Below are positions 1 to 9,382 of a stretch of 42,738 bases of DNA, in pieces. Numbering within the stretch: the first letter of the stretch is position 1; the number at the start of each line of letters is the position of its first letter. The translations under genes and the position numbers were made by a program. The notes under the pieces are model-generated. The model made no database searches, was not told where the DNA came from, and saw only the letters and a list, made by a program, of their open reading frames with translations. The stretch is taken from positions 1-42,738 of the forward strand of contig NZ_FMBC01000041.1 in assembly GCF_900094795.1 (NCBI RefSeq), read 5' to 3'. Origin of the DNA: Kosakonia oryziphila (GTDB taxonomy: Bacteria; Pseudomonadota; Gammaproteobacteria; Enterobacterales; Enterobacteriaceae).

Positions 1-2186
1 CCCCCGCTCGTCAGGATGATTTCCTGCTTCGCGCTGATAACCAGTCTGCCTTCGCTACTGCTGATGCGGATATCTTTCAGCGCATCCAGCGTCATCTCGT
101 CGCCCTGCGCCTGTATCTCCACCTTTCCTTTGCTCGCAAAAATTTTGATACCCAGCTTCTGGGCAAACAGGCTTATCCTCTCCCCGGCTGCCACGGTGAA
201 TTTTTTTAGTGCACTGAAATCAGTGTGTTTGCCGCTGGTGCTGATCACATTCTCCCCCGCTGACAGCTGCACACTTTTGGGCGTGCTGTGGGTAATTCCC
301 GCCGGAGCGGAGAGTAACAGCGCGGACTGCTTCAAATCTGTCAGAGTCTGCTCCAGCAGCGTCTTCTGGGTCTGGATATCGGCCAGTTCGGCTCTGGCTG
401 TTTCCACTGCACTGCTCAGAGCTTCGGCCTGGCTCAGCGCCTGCTGCAGCTGGCTCAGAGCTGCCCCCATCTCCAGCACCTGCCCCTGCGCCCTGGCCTG
501 CCCATCAGCGCTGATAAACAACCCTTTCTGCGCCCGGATGGCACCCCAGCTGTCGGTTCTGAGCTCAAAACCCTCACCGCGCTTCTGCTTTTCGCTGTCG
601 ACCAGGTGCCCGAGATTCAGCTGGCTCTTGCCGCCGTATTCGGTGGAGACCTTGATATGCTCTTTTCCGCGCTCATCATCGAGGCGGATTTTGTTGTTCG
701 CAGGCGTCCGCAGCACGTTACGTTTGTAGTTGCGGATGGTGACGTGGTCGCCGTGGGTCGAGTCGTGCAGCACGCCGGCGATGTACGGCCTGTCCGGGTT
801 ACCGTCTTCAAAGCCAATCGCCACTTCGGTGCCCGCCAGCAGCGGCAGGTGCAAACCGTAGGTGTCACCGGCATAGGGACGGGACTGGCGCACCCACAGG
901 CTCTCAAACCCGGTCTCCCGTCTGTCCCGGTCAAGCAGCATATTGACGCGATAGCGGCCGTCTTTGTCGATATGCCCGTAGGTGTCATTTTCGGTGGTAC
1001 TGGTGACGCGGGCCGGCAGTGTGCCGGCCATCACCGGACGGTCGCCGGGAGCCGGGCGGAAGCAAAAATCCGTGCTGTCCGGGATACCATCAAACCTGAT
1101 GCCGAAGTCCTCATCACGCCGCGCATGGCTGTGCATCGCCGTGATGACCACGCCATGAGCAAACACGTCTGCCACTTCGTACCCGCCGGTGACTTTCAGT
1201 ACCTGACCCGGAGAGAGGGTCGGGCAGCTGGTGATGGCACGGGTCTGCGTCTGCCCATTCAGGTAGCGCTCATGGCGAATGCGGGCGTAAAACGCGCCAG
1301 ACTCCGGGGCCGGATTGCGGTCATGGGGATTGCCCGCCATCAGGTAGTTATCTCCCCAGTGGTAAGCCTCCCCACAGGTGGTGGCATCCCCGCGGGTCGC
1401 ATCGACCTGGGTGTTCATGTCATCCGTGGCCTGGCGGTAGTTGTAATCACGGGTACTGACCTGCTTCTGCACCACGTTATGATGGCTCTCCATGCCCCAG
1501 ACTGAGTCCACACCTTCAGAATGCTGTCCTGATGGCGGAACCGATGGCAGCGTCAGGCCTTTTTCATACCCTTGCTGGCTGTCATAAAATTCCACCACGT
1601 CGATATTGAGGCGCGTGTCGGTGGTAAAGCGGAACCAGATACCCACCTCACCCAGCAGTCGGGTGATAAAGTGCAGGTCATTCTCACCGTACTGCATCAC
1701 CTGCTCACGGCGCGGGTACTCTTTTGAGAGTGAGAACAGAAAATCCTGACCGCGCATGTTGTGACGCTCGCGCAGAATTTTTTCCACGATTTGCGGGACG
1801 GACATGTCCAGATAAATGGCGTTCTGGTGCGAGCGGTCAAGCAGCGCCAGGCGTGGCCGGAGCGTCAGGGCGTACCGGGTTTCATCTTTGGAGGTACTGA
1901 GGCGTTCAAAACCGCTCACCACTCCCTGAAGGGTACGCACGACCTGCTGCACTCTGATGCCGTAGCCCTGGTCAACCGGGGCCTGCAGCGTCAGGGAGGC
2001 GGCTTTCATCAGCATCATCTCTTTGCTGATGGCGTGGTCGCCACTGGTGAACTCAATACGGTAGCTGAACGGCGTGCTCAGGGCTTCATCGCCTTCAAAA
2101 GCCAGCACGTCGAGCTCTGCGTCACAGCCCTTTACCGCCAGCAGGTGATGATTGTGGCTGAATCTTAGCGGGAGATTGTTGCTCAT
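1..2186 (-). CDS. vgrG: T6SS spike protein VgrG (TssI), 3' end cut by window edge
   Basis: VgrG forms the trimeric spike that caps the Hcp tube and carries effectors. The minus-strand frame opens with MSNNLPLRFSHNHHLL at 2186 and stays open for 728 codons to the left edge. The N-terminal part is gp27-like (VEFYDSQQGYEKG near 1600-1560). The middle is gp5-like, with the GSGE-type region represented by LPLLAGTEVAIGFEDGNPDRP near 850-790. The C-terminal part is a DUF2345-type domain with an Ala/Gln/Leu-rich coiled-coil stretch (about 490-340) and the repeated 'ISAKQEIILTSGG' style of beta-helix spike at the edge. The ATG overlaps the clpV stop (ATGA), so the two are translationally coupled. Any C-terminal effector extension would lie outside the window. 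Confidence 0.95.
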   Translation of the reverse strand, partial: MSNNLPLRFSHNHHLLAVKGCDAELDVLAFEGDEALSTPFSYRIEFTSGDHAISKEMMLMKAASLTLQAPVDQGYGIRVQQVVRTLQGVVSGFERLSTSKDETRYALTLRPRLALLDRSHQNAIYLDMSVPQIVEKILRERHNMRGQDFLFSLSKEYPRREQVMQYGENDLHFITRLLGEVGIWFRFTTDTRLNIDVVEFYDSQQGYEKGLTLPSVPPSGQHSEGVDSVWGMESHHNVVQKQVSTRDYNYRQATDDMNTQVDATRGDATTCGEAYHWGDNYLMAGNPHDRNPAPESGAFYARIRHERYLNGQTQTRAITSCPTLSPGQVLKVTGGYEVADVFAHGVVITAMHSHARRDEDFGIRFDGIPDSTDFCFRPAPGDRPVMAGTLPARVTSTTENDTYGHIDKDGRYRVNMLLDRDRRETGFESLWVRQSRPYAGDTYGLHLPLLAGTEVAIGFEDGNPDRPYIAGVLHDSTHGDHVTIRNYKRNVLRTPANNKIRLDDERGKEHIKVSTEYGGKSQLNLGHLVDSEKQKRGEGFELRTDSWGAIRAQKGLFISADGQARAQGQVLEMGAALSQLQQALSQAEALSSAVETARAELADIQTQKTLLEQTLTDLKQSALLLSAPAGITHSTPKSVQLSAGENVISTSGKHTDFSALKKFTVAAGERISLFAQKLGIKIFASKGKVEIQAQGDEMTLDALKDIRISSSEGRLVISAKQEIILTSG

Positions 2187-4837
2187 GCGTTCACTCCTTG
2201 TATACGGTCAAACTCCAGCCCGATGCCCTCTTCCTCACTCCATCCCAGCGTCAGTGACGTCTGCTTCTGCTTCGCCGCCATATGGATCAGCAACTGCTGA
2301 CTCAGCACCGGCAGGATTTGCTGGTTGAGCAGGCTGTCGACGTTGCGCGCGCCGGTGTCCGGCAGCAGGCAGTCGGCAGTGAGTGCGTCATACAGGCTCT
2401 CATCAATCTGCGTGGTCAGGCCGTAGTGGCGATGTAAGCGCTTGCTGACCTGTGCCAGTTTCATTTCCACGATGGTACGCATGGCTGCTTCTGCCAGCGG
2501 GCGGTAAATCACGGTCTGGAAACGGGCCAGCAACGCCGGCTGGAAGTGGTCGCGCAATATCGGGCGCAGCAGTTCGTGCAGGTCGCCTTCGGTGGATTCT
2601 GGTTGTTCATCGAGCAACTGCATCAGGTGATCGCTGCCGAGGTTGGAGGTCATCAGGATAACCGTGTTGCGGAAGTCGATTTCACGCCCTTCGCCGTCGC
2701 GCATAAAGCCGCGATCAAACACCTGGTAGAACAGGTTCATCACGTCGCGGTGCGCCTTTTCCACTTCATCAAGCAGTACCACGCTGTACGGGCGCTTACG
2801 TACCGCTTCGGTCAGAATGCCGCCCTGGCCGTAACCCACGTAGCCCGGAGGCGAACCTTTCAGCTGCGAAACGGTGTGCGGCTCCTGGTATTCCGACAGA
2901 TTGATGGTGATCAGCGATTTTTCGCCACCGTACATCACGTCCGCCAGCGCCAGTGCGGTTTCGGTTTTACCGGTGCCGCTCGGGCCAACCAGCAGGAACA
3001 CGCCCTGCGGGCCGTTCTCGGACGTCAGCCCGGTTTTCGCCGCACGCAGGCGCCGGGCGATGGCCTCAAGAGCCACATCCTGGCCGACCACGCGTTTACC
3101 GATTTCATGTTCAAGCGTCAGCAGTTCTGTCTGCTCGTCTTTCATCAGGGAAGAGAGTGGTACACCGGTCCAGTCGGCAATCACGTTGGCGACGGTGCGT
3201 ACATCGACATCAACCGACAGCAGCGGGTTGCTGTGCTGCAGGCCATTCAGTTCCTGTTGCAGCGCGTGGGTCTCACCCTGGCGCGAGATATCCTGACGGC
3301 TTTCCAGCAGTTGTTCCGTGAGTGTGCGTTCCTGACCATACCGGGCTTCCAGCTCGTCCAGCTCAACGATGAGGTCGCTCTCTTCCTGTTCAATGGCCGT
3401 CAGCCGTTCGCCGTGGGAGTGACTGCCAACGGCGATGTCCTCCAGCAGCGCCTGCTCCTCCATTTCAAGCGAAGTGAGTTGCGCACGGATGCGGGTCAGC
3501 GGCTCCGGCACCGTATCCAGGCTCATACGCACACGGGCGCTCGCGGTATCGAGTAAATCCACCGCCTTGTCCGGCAACTGCCGGCCAGTCAAGTAGCGAC
3601 GGGACAGGATGACGGCCGCACGGACAGCATCGTCAGTGATGTGCACGTTATGGTGTTCGGCATAGCGGGATTTGAGACCGCGCAGCATCAGGCACGCCGT
3701 GTCATCATCCGGCTCGTCCACCTTCACCATCTGGAAACGGCGCTCCAGCGCGGCATCACGCTCAAAATATTGTTTGTATTCAGACCAGGTGGTGGCGGCG
3801 ATGGTGCGCAGTTCGCCACGCGCCAGCGCCGGTTTCAGCAGATTGGCCGCATCCGCGCCGCCCGCCTGATTTCCGGCACCAATAATGGTGTGGGCTTCAT
3901 CGATAAACAGCAGAATCGGGGTGGGTGACTGCTGCACCGCATCGATGACGTTTTTCAGCCGCTGTTCAAATTCACCTTTCACGCCCGCACCGGCCTGCAA
4001 CAGGCCGAGGTCAAGGGTACGCAGAATGACCGGTTTGAGGGGTTCCGGTACGTTGCCTCCGGCAATGCGCAGCGCCAGGCCTTCGACCAGCGCGGTTTTA
4101 CCGACGCCCGGTTCGCCGACGAGGATGGGGTTGTTCTTGCGGCGACGGGAGAGGATATCCACCATCTGGCGGATTTCGGTATCACGGCCGAAGACCGGAT
4201 CGATTTTGCCCTCTTTCGCTTTGGCGGTGACATCGAGAGTAAATTTGTCGAGTGCGTTCTGCAGCGCCGGGCTCAGTTCGCCCTCTTTCAGCTCTGCTCC
4301 GGCAGGATGACCGACAAACTCCACCTCACCACCGTGGCTCTGCGCCAGCTCTGCTTCCTGCTGCACGTCCGGACGTTCGTCCGACTGTGTGTCGAGCAGA
4401 GGACGCAGGCGCTCCATCTGGCTCTGACCGAGCGTCAGCAGTGGCCACAGGCCATCGCAGCGCACCAGATTCTGTTTTTCCACCAGTGCCATTAACAGGT
4501 GCAGGCTTCGGATGTGCTCTTCACCGTTAAGCGAGGCAATCAGCCAGGCTTCCTGCATCAGCGTCTGAACAGTGTCAGAAAGCTGCGGACGATGGCGTAC
4601 CGAACGCGGCTGTTTATCCAGCCAGGCAAGCAAGTCCTGCCAGATGGCGTCCATGTCCCACTCGTAGCGGCGTGCCAGCACTGTCAGGTCACCTTCGCCC
4701 TGCTCCAGCAGTTTCAGCAGCCAGTGCTCCGGCAAAATTTCTGCATGGGCGCGGGTCTGGCAGAGCGAGGCCGCGCCTTCCATCGCACGGGCACAGTAAG
4801 GGTTCAGACGTCGCAGCAGGATGGCTGGATTTTCCAT
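2183..4837 (-). CDS. clpV: T6SS sheath-disassembly AAA+ ATPase ClpV (TssH)
   Basis: ClpV is a hexameric AAA+ unfoldase in the cytoplasm that extracts TssB/TssC from contracted sheaths so they can be reused. The 884-residue length is normal for the family. An N-terminal ClpN-like repeat domain covers about residues 1-160. The first AAA+ module has Walker A GEPGVGKT near 240 and Walker B LLFIDEAHT near 310. A coiled-coil middle domain follows at about 450-540. The second AAA+ module has Walker A GPSGTGKT near 618 and VVLLDEVEKAH as Walker B. A ClpB-like C-terminal domain follows. It sits between hcp and vgrG, separated from hcp by about 300 bp holding a terminator-like hairpin, so it may have its own promoter. 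No defect is visible. Confidence 0.96.
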   Translation of the reverse strand: MENPAILLRRLNPYCARAMEGAASLCQTRAHAEILPEHWLLKLLEQGEGDLTVLARRYEWDMDAIWQDLLAWLDKQPRSVRHRPQLSDTVQTLMQEAWLIASLNGEEHIRSLHLLMALVEKQNLVRCDGLWPLLTLGQSQMERLRPLLDTQSDERPDVQQEAELAQSHGGEVEFVGHPAGAELKEGELSPALQNALDKFTLDVTAKAKEGKIDPVFGRDTEIRQMVDILSRRRKNNPILVGEPGVGKTALVEGLALRIAGGNVPEPLKPVILRTLDLGLLQAGAGVKGEFEQRLKNVIDAVQQSPTPILLFIDEAHTIIGAGNQAGGADAANLLKPALARGELRTIAATTWSEYKQYFERDAALERRFQMVKVDEPDDDTACLMLRGLKSRYAEHHNVHITDDAVRAAVILSRRYLTGRQLPDKAVDLLDTASARVRMSLDTVPEPLTRIRAQLTSLEMEEQALLEDIAVGSHSHGERLTAIEQEESDLIVELDELEARYGQERTLTEQLLESRQDISRQGETHALQQELNGLQHSNPLLSVDVDVRTVANVIADWTGVPLSSLMKDEQTELLTLEHEIGKRVVGQDVALEAIARRLRAAKTGLTSENGPQGVFLLVGPSGTGKTETALALADVMYGGEKSLITINLSEYQEPHTVSQLKGSPPGYVGYGQGGILTEAVRKRPYSVVLLDEVEKAHRDVMNLFYQVFDRGFMRDGEGREIDFRNTVILMTSNLGSDHLMQLLDEQPESTEGDLHELLRPILRDHFQPALLARFQTVIYRPLAEAAMRTIVEMKLAQVSKRLHRHYGLTTQIDESLYDALTADCLLPDTGARNVDSLLNQQILPVLSQQLLIHMAAKQKQTSLTLGWSEEEGIGLEFDRIQGVNA

Positions 4838-4970
4838 AAATCTCTCTCTTTGTCGGTTCCGGGCACGCTACCGCCCCTCGCTGTTTTCCGTGAAGGGGAC
4901 CAAAGCGCATACGGTCAGGCTGGCAGTTTGTGGGGTTCTTTGCTGAACACCCGTCACGCAGATATTCAGC

Positions 4971-5000
4971 AAAGAAAAGGCGGGCAGAATAAGCTGCCCG
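4971..5000 (-). terminator. Rho-independent terminator downstream of hcp
   Basis: On the minus strand a 7-bp perfect stem (CGGGCAG / CTGCCCG, 6-nt loop) is followed by a T-rich tract (CCTTTTCTTT). It lies between the hcp stop and the clpV start, so it could make hcp the last efficiently transcribed gene of the upstream unit or attenuate clpV-vgrG transcription. This fits the common finding that Hcp is produced in excess, but that is inference. Confidence 0.6.
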
Positions 5001-5022
5001 TCCGGGGTGTTACGCTAAATAG

Positions 5023-5121
5023 TTCGCGCTGTAGCAAGGCGGCAAGCGCGTGCAGCCCCGGGAGCTTACATAAGTAAGTGACCGGGGTGCATAAGCGCAG
5101 CCAACACCGCTACAGCGCGAA
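5023..5121. repeat. Intergenic inverted repeat between hcp and clpV
   Basis: A perfect 13-bp inverted repeat (TTCGCGCTGTAGC at 5023-5035, its complement at 5109-5121) encloses a second near-perfect pair (GCAGCCCCGG at 5052-5061 against CCGGGGTGC at 5082-5090). The element can fold into one long hairpin of about 100 nt. It resembles the intergenic repeat found in enteric genomes with a core near 'GGGAGCTTACATAAGTAAGTG', which is present here at 5060-5080. It starts 15 bp beyond the hcp stop, so it would form in the hcp transcript 3' end and may stabilise it. Confidence 0.65.
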
Positions 5122-5135
5122 ATATGACGCGCAAC

Positions 5136-5627
5136 TTACGCGGTAGCGCGTTCATTCCACGAATCGGAATGAATGATGTTGCCGTCTTTGTAGGTCCAGG
5201 TGATTTTTTCGTAACGCAGTTCGATCTGCTCGAGGTGGTTATGCTTCTCGTAGGAAGGATCCTTGATGTCGTGCATCACCGGATTCACCTTCACCACCTT
5301 CACGTTCTCAAGCTTCGTGTTGAAATACTCCACTTCCTGGCCCGCGTCGTTGATTTTGTACCACCTGAATTCCGCAGACTTCAGGGTCTGACCGGTGGTC
5401 ACCGCCTTGTAGAGGTACGGGCTGGACGAGTCGATTTCCTTGGTGAACAGGAACGGGGTGTGGATACGGGTACCGGTCAGCTTGCCGGTGTTGTTGTCGG
5501 TCGGGATGTACAGGTTATGCTCCTGCGCCACCACTTCGATGCTGCCTTCACGATCCTGAACGTCCACAGAACCTTTGATGTCCGCGCCGCCATCGTCTTT
5601 CAGCCAAAGATAAACAGGAATTGCCAT
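5136..5627 (-). CDS. hcp: T6SS tube protein Hcp (TssD)
   Basis: Hcp forms stacked hexameric rings that make the inner tube of the T6SS and carry small effectors. The 163-residue protein starts MAIPVYLWLKDDGGADIKGS and has the family features KGSVDV, HTPFLFTKEID (about 54-64) and an ELRYEKITW segment near the C-terminus. There is no C-terminal effector extension. The start is preceded by GGAG 8 nt upstream. It follows the OmpA-family gene by 5 bp and precedes a terminator and a large inverted repeat, which suggests it is expressed strongly. Confidence 0.97.
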   Translation of the reverse strand: MAIPVYLWLKDDGGADIKGSVDVQDREGSIEVVAQEHNLYIPTDNNTGKLTGTRIHTPFLFTKEIDSSSPYLYKAVTTGQTLKSAEFRWYKINDAGQEVEYFNTKLENVKVVKVNPVMHDIKDPSYEKHNHLEQIELRYEKITWTYKDGNIIHSDSWNERATA

Positions 5628-5632
5628 GTTAA

Positions 5633-7345
5633 TTACTCCATTACATTTTTATTCGCGCCATCATCCTGCGATGACGCTGTGGGTTTGCCCGGTATCTGGC
5701 AGGCGTTCGCCTGCGGTACCAGACTGATTTCGACACGGCGGTTAAGCGCACGGCCTTCCGGCGTGTCGTTGGTTGCGACAGGACGGCTTTCGCCATAGCC
5801 CTGCACCGCAAAACAGCTTTCCGGTACATCACCGGTGTCACGCATCCAGTCGCGTACCGCTTCGGCACGCCTGAGGGATAACGTCTGATTCAACGCCGGA
5901 TTGCCGGTATTATCGGTATGGCCGCTGACCACAATCAGCCAGCCTGGTCTGGCCTTAATGCCGACCAGCGAGTTCACCAGCAGTTTGGTGGAGCCGGCTT
6001 TCAGCGCCGATTTGCCCGAATCGAACAGCGACATACTGTCGAGACGGACAATTTTCGGAGCCGATTTGGGTTTCATCTGTGGTTCTGGTGCCGTGGGTGG
6101 TGGCACATACGAGCGGATCGCATCCAGAACCATAAGGCGCAGACGCTCGCCCTGATACAGACCCAGGCTTAACCGGGCCGGTACGCCATTGCGCGCCTGG
6201 TCATCCAGTAATTCCGCATCGTTGCGCAGAGCGCCGACGGCGTCGGCTTTCGGTCCAAAATCATGCATCGGGATACGGTCATAGCGGGCGATATCGAAGC
6301 TCACGCGTTGCAGTAACTGACGATTGTTCCAGCCACTACTGAGCAACGCAGCGATGGCCGCCAGCGTGAAAAGCCCGAGCGCACAACGGAAGGCTCGCTC
6401 ACGCGGCGTCAGACCTCGCCCTTCCGGCAGCAGCGGCAGGATAAAATCCGGGAACGGGGAAATCACCGTACTGTCCGTTCCCACCGGCTGCCAGCCAGCC
6501 ACCTGCTGCATCGCGGTGTGACGGGAAAGCCACGCCGTCCAGACCGATGTGGCCAGACTTCCGGCAAGGATCGGCCCCATACCCCACAGCACCGCGACAG
6601 GTGCAATGACCGGAACATCGGGATTCTCATCCATAAAGACGGACTGAACGTGCTGATGAAACCAGCTCATCAGGCTGTTCATCAGCACCTGTTGCTGCAT
6701 CGCAGGCGTTCCGCCGGTGGTGACCCGTGCAGCGACTGAGCCCGGAGCAGAAGACTCACGCCAGACCCTCACCCCTTCCCCCGGAATAGCCGCCTGCCAG
6801 AGCATGTCATTCGTCATCACACTGCCGATCTGGCCATTCAGAACCAGCGGCACAGAATGACCTGTTTCTTTACGCAACTGGCTGATTTGCCAGCGCAGAG
6901 CCAGCAGACGACTGGTAAGGCGCTCGCTGTCGGCGTGTTTCTGCGGACAAACGCTGACCATCACCGACAGCTGACGCCCCCAGTCAGGGCGCAACCCCAG
7001 TATCTGGCGGGCTGCCTGCTCCAGATCCTGATGATCCTCCACACGGATCCAGCATCCCTGCGTGACAGTGAGCACCGGTGACTGCTGCATACATGCCAGC
7101 GGCAGATCGCCACAGACCAGCACCACGGGCTGACGGTAAGTGGCTTCCGGGAGGTCATCCAGACACAGGGTGACGTCATGCCCCGTACGACGACTGGCGA
7201 CAGTCCGGAACGCCAGAATAAGCCCCAGCACCGTCAGCAAAACGAGCACAGAAACCAGGCGGGTGACCGGCAGGAAACCCAGGCAGACCACGGCACTCAG
7301 CAGGGCGGCCCACAGCGCAAGCCCGCGCTGTTGTGCAGGACTCAT
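5633..7345 (-). CDS. T6SS OmpA-family peptidoglycan-anchoring protein (TagL-like)
   Basis: An inner-membrane protein with a C-terminal OmpA domain, encoded apart from TssL, probably tethers the T6SS membrane complex to peptidoglycan. I chose the start MSPAQQRGLALWAALLSAVV at 7345 because its ATG overlaps the tssL stop (ATGA), giving 570 residues; an upstream in-frame extension to 7453 would overlap tssL by over 100 bp. Two hydrophobic segments lie near the N-terminus (about 8-50), and further ones near 235-260 and 315-335. The OmpA domain at about 430-550 has FDSGKSALK, VSGHTDNTGN and the NRRVEISL peptidoglycan-binding end. The tail beyond residue 550 is polar. Confidence 0.88.
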   Translation of the reverse strand: MSPAQQRGLALWAALLSAVVCLGFLPVTRLVSVLVLLTVLGLILAFRTVASRRTGHDVTLCLDDLPEATYRQPVVLVCGDLPLACMQQSPVLTVTQGCWIRVEDHQDLEQAARQILGLRPDWGRQLSVMVSVCPQKHADSERLTSRLLALRWQISQLRKETGHSVPLVLNGQIGSVMTNDMLWQAAIPGEGVRVWRESSAPGSVAARVTTGGTPAMQQQVLMNSLMSWFHQHVQSVFMDENPDVPVIAPVAVLWGMGPILAGSLATSVWTAWLSRHTAMQQVAGWQPVGTDSTVISPFPDFILPLLPEGRGLTPRERAFRCALGLFTLAAIAALLSSGWNNRQLLQRVSFDIARYDRIPMHDFGPKADAVGALRNDAELLDDQARNGVPARLSLGLYQGERLRLMVLDAIRSYVPPPTAPEPQMKPKSAPKIVRLDSMSLFDSGKSALKAGSTKLLVNSLVGIKARPGWLIVVSGHTDNTGNPALNQTLSLRRAEAVRDWMRDTGDVPESCFAVQGYGESRPVATNDTPEGRALNRRVEISLVPQANACQIPGKPTASSQDDGANKNVME

Positions 7346-8028
7346 TTCACGGCTCCTGGTAACAGGGTCAGTAGCGTCTGATCCAGCCAGTGATCCAGCC
7401 CCCACCAGAGTGCAGCCACCACCACCACGCTCAGGCCAATACGCACAGGCCATGATGCCTGCCAGCCGCCTCCCCGCCCGCCACGACTTTCCGTCAGTAC
7501 CGGATGGGTTTGTGAATAGCTGAACGGCGCGACATGTTCACTGAGTGCATTAACAAGTTTCTGGCGCTCCGGGTCGTTTAGTGAGCGGAAACTGCCGAGG
7601 AATCCCAGCATCATGACCCGCTGGAAGCAGGTCACGACGGCGCGGTCTGGAGCCGGTTCACGCAGCACATCGCGCATCCGATCGCACAGCGTATCGCCGG
7701 CATCCATGGTGCCAAGGAAATGCCCCTGCAGGGGAATGTCATACCACTGCACACAGGCGTCATCCTCCACACCGCGACCTTTGACCGCCTCATCGAGCAG
7801 TGCACACTGTGCGGTGAGAATAAGCTGACAACTGGCGTCATCGAGTTCGCTCGCTTTCAGCTCACGCTGCACACGCCCGACATCAGCGATGCAGCGCTCC
7901 CACAGCGTGCGTCCTTCTCCGTCCTGGAATGTCGGGCCGTGACGCAGGCTGATTACCTGCAGCCAGGTATCCTGCAGAAGGGCATCAATATCAATGGACG
8001 CGGCAGCGCCGCGTTTACGCTCACTCAT
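7342..8028 (-). CDS. tssL: T6SS membrane-complex protein TssL (DotU/IcmH family)
   Basis: TssL is a C-tail-anchored inner-membrane protein that works with TssM and TssJ and contacts TssK. The 228-residue protein has a DotU-type cytoplasmic helical domain (DALLQDTWLQVISLRHG near 15-32, LDEAVKGRG near 78, FLGTMDAGD near 99). A single C-terminal membrane helix runs at about 190-212 (IGLSVVVVAALWWGLDHWL). The OmpA domain that some TssL proteins carry is here a separate neighbouring gene. It overlaps tssK upstream and the OmpA-family gene downstream by 4 bp each, so these genes form one unit. Confidence 0.9.
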   Translation of the reverse strand: MSERKRGAAASIDIDALLQDTWLQVISLRHGPTFQDGEGRTLWERCIADVGRVQRELKASELDDASCQLILTAQCALLDEAVKGRGVEDDACVQWYDIPLQGHFLGTMDAGDTLCDRMRDVLREPAPDRAVVTCFQRVMMLGFLGSFRSLNDPERQKLVNALSEHVAPFSYSQTHPVLTESRGGRGGGWQASWPVRIGLSVVVVAALWWGLDHWLDQTLLTLLPGAVK

Positions 8029-9365
8029 GTTCTCAGTACCGCGAAAAGTTCAAGTTCAGGCTCGCCGAGCATGCCCGGAACGTAAAACATACAGGTGCCG
8101 CTCTGGAGCATTTCGGTAGCCAGAGGATGAGAGACATTAAGGCTGAAATACTGGTTTTCCAGACGCAGTGGAATAGCTGCCGGTACATGACGCAGCGGCG
8201 TCAGAGGGACGCCCACCCGCGATGAATTAACGATACTCCTGACATGATCAGGGCTGCCGACCTTGCACTGGCGCGGGAACTGCTCCTGCAGCTGTGCCAC
8301 CGGCATCGGTGAGCGCACAGAGAGGTAGTAATCAGCCCCTTCGCGCAGACGCGGATCGTGCAGCCGTGCCTGCCAGAAATGAAGTCGGGTATCATGCTCA
8401 AGTTCAATAGCCACCACCCGCGACGGCAGGCTGGCTTCCAGCAGGTCGCCCAGTAAATCAAACAGCGACGGGAAGACGTTATTCAGTTGCTCATGCTGCC
8501 AGACCGGAATAGCACTCACCTGATGTTCCAGCGAGAAAGTCAGCAGGCTGCCCGCCAGACGTGCCAGCTCCGGATACAGACGCTCAGGCGGGTTTTGCGG
8601 GTGTCGCTGAAACTGACCGAGCACCGGTTCTGCGCTGTTAAGGGCATTGAGCAGCCAGAACAGGGATACGTCGGCCACGGCAAAATCAGCCATACGCTCG
8701 TTACTTTCCCGGCGCATTGCCATCAGACGACTCAGACGGGCGCGCAGTTGCGTCATCAGTTGTTCCAGCTGGGTCACCAGCCAGCGGCTGCCCTGAATGG
8801 ACAAGAGCGGGGGGAGAAACGTCTCATCAAGTTGCCACGACCCCTGCGAATCCTGCTGTAGTCGGGCGACCGGGCAGGTCAGGTAATCGCTGTTGTTCTG
8901 ATGGGCAAACCGCAGCGTAAGCTCTGGCTGCATCACTGCAATCTGGCGGGTATCTTCCCCAAAGGCATTACGGACATCCCGCCAGCGTTGACGATAGCGC
9001 ACCGGGCGTTCAGCCACTTCATCGGGTTTAAGGCAGTTGCCGCCATTCGCCCGCAGCAGCGGAAGGGCCAGAACCACCACTACGTCCTGTGACTCGCCTT
9101 CAAGCGCCAGTACCGGCGGCAGGTCGTCAGCATTATCCGTGTCGATAAGCGTACCGTCCGGGAACCGAAGGTGCAGATGTCGGGCCTGCAGGCGGCCCAG
9201 CTTCAGTGTTTCCGGTTCGAAAGCGACATTTATCACACCCCAGGGCTGTGATAACCCCATCCGGGCGATACCTTCCGCAGACCAGGCCGCATACGCGGCC
9301 TGTTGCTGGAAATGCTGGGGAGAGACCATAACGCCCCTGCCCCATAACGGTTGTTCCGTTTTCAT
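8025..9365 (-). CDS. tssK: T6SS baseplate adaptor TssK
   Basis: TssK links the T6SS baseplate to the membrane complex through TssL. The 446-residue protein begins MKTEQPLWGRGVMVSPQHFQQQ, the typical N-terminal 'W..G....PQHFQ' signature of the family. Its length is normal. The C-terminus has the HVPAAIPLRLENQYFSL segment (about 395-411) seen in other TssK proteins, and the remainder ends in the globular receptor-binding-like domain. It lies 17 bp after tssC and overlaps tssL by 4 bp. Confidence 0.93.
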   Translation of the reverse strand: MKTEQPLWGRGVMVSPQHFQQQAAYAAWSAEGIARMGLSQPWGVINVAFEPETLKLGRLQARHLHLRFPDGTLIDTDNADDLPPVLALEGESQDVVVVLALPLLRANGGNCLKPDEVAERPVRYRQRWRDVRNAFGEDTRQIAVMQPELTLRFAHQNNSDYLTCPVARLQQDSQGSWQLDETFLPPLLSIQGSRWLVTQLEQLMTQLRARLSRLMAMRRESNERMADFAVADVSLFWLLNALNSAEPVLGQFQRHPQNPPERLYPELARLAGSLLTFSLEHQVSAIPVWQHEQLNNVFPSLFDLLGDLLEASLPSRVVAIELEHDTRLHFWQARLHDPRLREGADYYLSVRSPMPVAQLQEQFPRQCKVGSPDHVRSIVNSSRVGVPLTPLRHVPAAIPLRLENQYFSLNVSHPLATEMLQSGTCMFYVPGMLGEPELELFAVLRT

Positions 9366-9382
9366 TGGCTTCCTGCCCTGGG

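Noticed and set aside
606..1505. Long plus-strand frame of about 299 codons opposite vgrG
   Set aside because: It is antisense to clear VgrG coding sequence, has low-complexity His/Val/Arg-rich composition, and no family features; a shadow of GC-rich coding DNA.
2546..3556. Long plus-strand frame of about 336 codons opposite clpV
   Set aside because: It lies opposite the ClpV coiled coil and second ATPase module, which are well conserved; its translation lacks domain features.
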